Source: Verrucomicrobiales bacterium
Lineage (GTDB): Bacteria > Verrucomicrobiota > Verrucomicrobiia > Verrucomicrobiales > DEV007
Length of the DNA: 8,250 bases
NCBI GenBank assembly: GCA_023253615.1
Contig: JALRFZ010000245.1
Coordinates: 1 to 8,250 of the forward strand
Direction of reading: 5' to 3'
Under the pieces are notes generated by a model. That model made no database searches. It had not been told where the DNA came from and worked only from the letters and a program-made list of their open reading frames with translations. Shown piece after piece: positions 6,572-8,250 of the stretch. Position 1 is the first letter of the stretch. Every line of letters starts with the position of its first letter. The position numbers and the translations under genes are program-made.

Positions 6572-7402
6572 ATGCCTCTCGAAGACGACACGGAATCCCT
6601 GCCCTCGAGCGCTCTCGGAGCCCTCGACTTCCTCGTTGTCGAAGGCCTGAAACTGACCCGGCCGACGGCGGGCCGGGGATGGCGTCGACGGCGGGAGGAA
6701 CGCGTCCTCCTCGAGGATCTCTCCTTCACCGTGCAAAAGCGCCGCTCTTATGCCCTCGTCGGTGAGGATCGCGAGGCGCATTTCGCCCTGGCCGCGGCCT
6801 TGTTGAAGATCGGGCCGGCTGCCGCGGGATCGATCACCTTTGCGGGAATCCCCGTGCTGACGTTCGACAGCCAGCGTTTTCGCGCCGTGAGAAAGCGGAT
6901 CCAGGCCGTCTTCCCCGAGTCCTACGGGCAACTGCCTGCCGCCCTCACCGTGCGCGAGGCCTTCCGCGAGGTGCTCGGGGTGTGGTGCCGCCGCGCTTCG
7001 CGCGACGAAAAAGCCCGCCTCGTCGATGCGGTGATGATCGCCTGCGGGCTGCCCGAGGCGGTGCAGGATCTTTTTCCCGCCGAACTCGATGCGGTGGAGC
7101 GCCAGCAGGTCGCCCTCGCCCGCGCCCTGCTCCCCGGGCCCGAGCTGCTGATCTGCCAGGGCATCACCGAAGGCCTCGACGCGGTGCAGCGGGCCGAGCT
7201 TTGCAACCGCGTGCGCCATCTCCGCGAGGAGTTCCGGCTGACCTTGCTCGTTCTCGCCGATGATCTTGCGATGGCGCACCAATTGGGTGATGATATCGGC
7301 GTGCTCCATCGCGGTCGGCTCGTCGAACAAGGGCCGGCGTCCCGTTTGGTCAGTCGTCCCTCCCACGATCACACCCGCCGACTCGTCGCCGCCGCGGCCT
7401 GA
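6572..7402 (+). CDS. OppF/DppF-like ABC ATPase homologue with all catalytic motifs lost (pseudo-ATPase)
   Basis: A 276-residue protein with the full ABC nucleotide-binding-domain layout of oligopeptide-transporter ATPases, but no intact motif. The Walker A position reads VGEDREAHFA (63-72) where VGESGSGKST is expected: the Lys is His 70 and the glycines are gone. The Q-loop is VFPES (Pro 115 for Gln). The LSGGQ signature is LDAVE (172-176), still followed by RQQVALARAL. Walker B is LLICQG (192-197), with Gln 196 and Gly 197 in place of Asp and Glu. The switch His is Asp 230 in LADDLAM. The trailing IGVLHRGRLVEQGP is ordinary. The frame is intact, with the same GC-rich codon use as its neighbours, so it looks maintained rather than decayed. 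No permease gene adjoins it. It starts 98 bp after gspH and ends 14 bp before rodA, suggesting co-transcription with rodA. A scaffolding or regulatory role is inference. Confidence 0.85.
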   Translation: MPLEDDTESLPSSALGALDFLVVEGLKLTRPTAGRGWRRRREERVLLEDLSFTVQKRRSYALVGEDREAHFALAAALLKIGPAAAGSITFAGIPVLTFDSQRFRAVRKRIQAVFPESYGQLPAALTVREAFREVLGVWCRRASRDEKARLVDAVMIACGLPEAVQDLFPAELDAVERQQVALARALLPGPELLICQGITEGLDAVQRAELCNRVRHLREEFRLTLLVLADDLAMAHQLGDDIGVLHRGRLVEQGPASRLVSRPSHDHTRRLVAAAA

Positions 7403-7416
7403 GCCCCGAATCGACC

Positions 7417-8250
7417 ATGACCCCGCTCTTCCGAAAATTCCTGGGAATGAATTGGCTGCTCTTCGCCAATATCATCGCCTTGGCCATTTTCGGAATCTTC
7501 GCGATCTACAGCGCCTGCTGGATGCGCGAGGAGGCGCTCGCCACGAAGTGGCGCGAGCAGGTCTACTGGATGCTCCTCGGGCTCTTCTTCTTTTTCGCCG
7601 CCAGCCTCATCGACTACAAGTGGATCCGTTACCTCGGCATCCCGTTCTACCTGATCGCGACGGGGCTGCTCATCTTCACGACCTTCTTCGGAGTCGAGAT
7701 CAACGGCACGCGCGCCTGGCTCGATCTCGGGGTGATCCTCGTGCAGCCCTCGCAGCTCGCGATCGCCGGCGGTCTCGTCGTCCTCGCCCTCGCGATCAGT
7801 TCGCTCCACAAGCTGCATCCCATTTTCCGCAGCCCCTTCATCCGCCTGTTCGTGACCGGGTTCATCGCCCTCGTGCCTTTCGCTTTCGTGCTCCTGCAGG
7901 GCGACTTCGGTTCGGCCATCGTCTGGGTGCCGGTCTACGGGGCGATGGTGCTGATCGGCAACATCCCGATCCGCTACCTCGCCACGATCGTGCTCTGCGT
8001 GACGATGTTCCTGCCCTTCGCTTTCTTCTTCGGGCTGAAGGATTACCAGAAAAAGCGGATCACGACGCAGATCGAGATGTTGCAGGGCAAGAAGGTGAAC
8101 ATCCTCGCCGAGGCCTACAGCGCCTACAACAACCTCCTCGCGATCGGCAGCGGCGGATGGGGCGGCCCGGCGCCGGCGGGGGCGGCGGTCCGGCGACGTG
8201 CTGGAGGAGGTGATCGGAAGCCAGGCGGCGGTTTCACTCACCCTAGGAGG
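7417..8250 (+). CDS. rodA: Rod shape-determining protein RodA (SEDS glycosyltransferase), 5' part
   Basis: A polytopic membrane protein, open to the right window edge, that in characterised members polymerises lipid II into glycan strands with a class B PBP during elongation. Seen: NWLLFANIIALAIFGIFAIY (12-31, first membrane segment), a second segment around 50-65, GVEINGTRAWLDLGVILVQP (92-111), LLQGDFGSAIVWVPVYGAM (159-177), and AYNNLLAIGSGG (236-247). These match SEDS landmarks NGxRxWL, QPSE, LLQPDLGT and AIGSGG, but with QPSQ for QPSE and QGDFGS for QPDLGT. The conserved Asp of the HTDF-type motif lies beyond the window. From about residue 250 (8164 onward) the translation becomes Pro/Ala/Gly/Arg-rich and the expected GKG-x-GTQ region is not found, suggesting a frame error or poor sequence at the end. 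The ATG at 7417 has no Shine-Dalgarno; the ATG at 7447 is an alternative start. Confidence 0.85.
   Translation, partial: MTPLFRKFLGMNWLLFANIIALAIFGIFAIYSACWMREEALATKWREQVYWMLLGLFFFFAASLIDYKWIRYLGIPFYLIATGLLIFTTFFGVEINGTRAWLDLGVILVQPSQLAIAGGLVVLALAISSLHKLHPIFRSPFIRLFVTGFIALVPFAFVLLQGDFGSAIVWVPVYGAMVLIGNIPIRYLATIVLCVTMFLPFAFFFGLKDYQKKRITTQIEMLQGKKVNILAEAYSAYNNLLAIGSGGWGGPAPAGAAVRRRAGGGDRKPGGGFTHPRR

Noticed and set aside
7260..8241. Plus frame 7260-8213 and minus frame 7369-8241
   Set aside because: Both are Arg-rich or acidic shadows of the rodA reading frame.

Overview
This GC-rich window most resembles a chromosome fragment from Verrucomicrobia (PVC superphylum). That assignment is an inference from protein style: a DUF1080-like secreted domain, a 'RHGIRTHNALKALH'-type Ldh-family dehydrogenase, a divergent RodA, and mostly Shine-Dalgarno-poor starts. 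It is not based on any database search.

Layout. (1) 1-355, minus strand: the N-terminal part of a malate/L-lactate dehydrogenase-family (Ldh_2) oxidoreductase that runs off the left edge and carries an in-frame amber codon at codon 23. (2) 473-1060, plus: a small secreted DUF1080/LamG-like protein, divergent from it. (3) 1061-1442, between two convergent genes: a composite repeat element. It has four ~26-bp direct repeats, three 55-bp tandem repeats each carrying a GATGCC/GGCATC palindrome, and an inverted copy of the first repeat unit at the right end. (4) 1443-2206, minus: a TfoX N-terminal-domain protein, preceded by a probable lipoprotein gene split by a one-base frameshift. (5) 2481-6473, plus: a tight type II secretion cluster, gspE-gspF-gspG-gspH (assembly ATPase, inner-membrane platform, major pseudopilin, minor pseudopilin). 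(6) 6572-7402, plus: an OppF/DppF-like ABC ATPase homologue in which every catalytic motif is replaced although the frame is intact. (7) 7417-8250, plus: the 5' part of a rodA/SEDS gene running off the right edge, whose last ~85 bases look frame-disturbed.

Function. GspE hydrolyses ATP at the cytoplasmic base and, through GspF, drives assembly of a pseudopilus of GspG subunits, with GspH near the tip, to push proteins through an outer-membrane secretin. The secretin and the remaining gsp genes are not in the window. RodA would polymerise peptidoglycan during elongation. The pseudo-ABC protein sits between these two modules with no permease beside it, and is the most unusual gene here.

Two genes are broken by single-base events (amber in the dehydrogenase, frameshift in the lipoprotein), and the right end of rodA is doubtful. 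This could be real decay or consensus errors, and read-level data would be needed to tell them apart.
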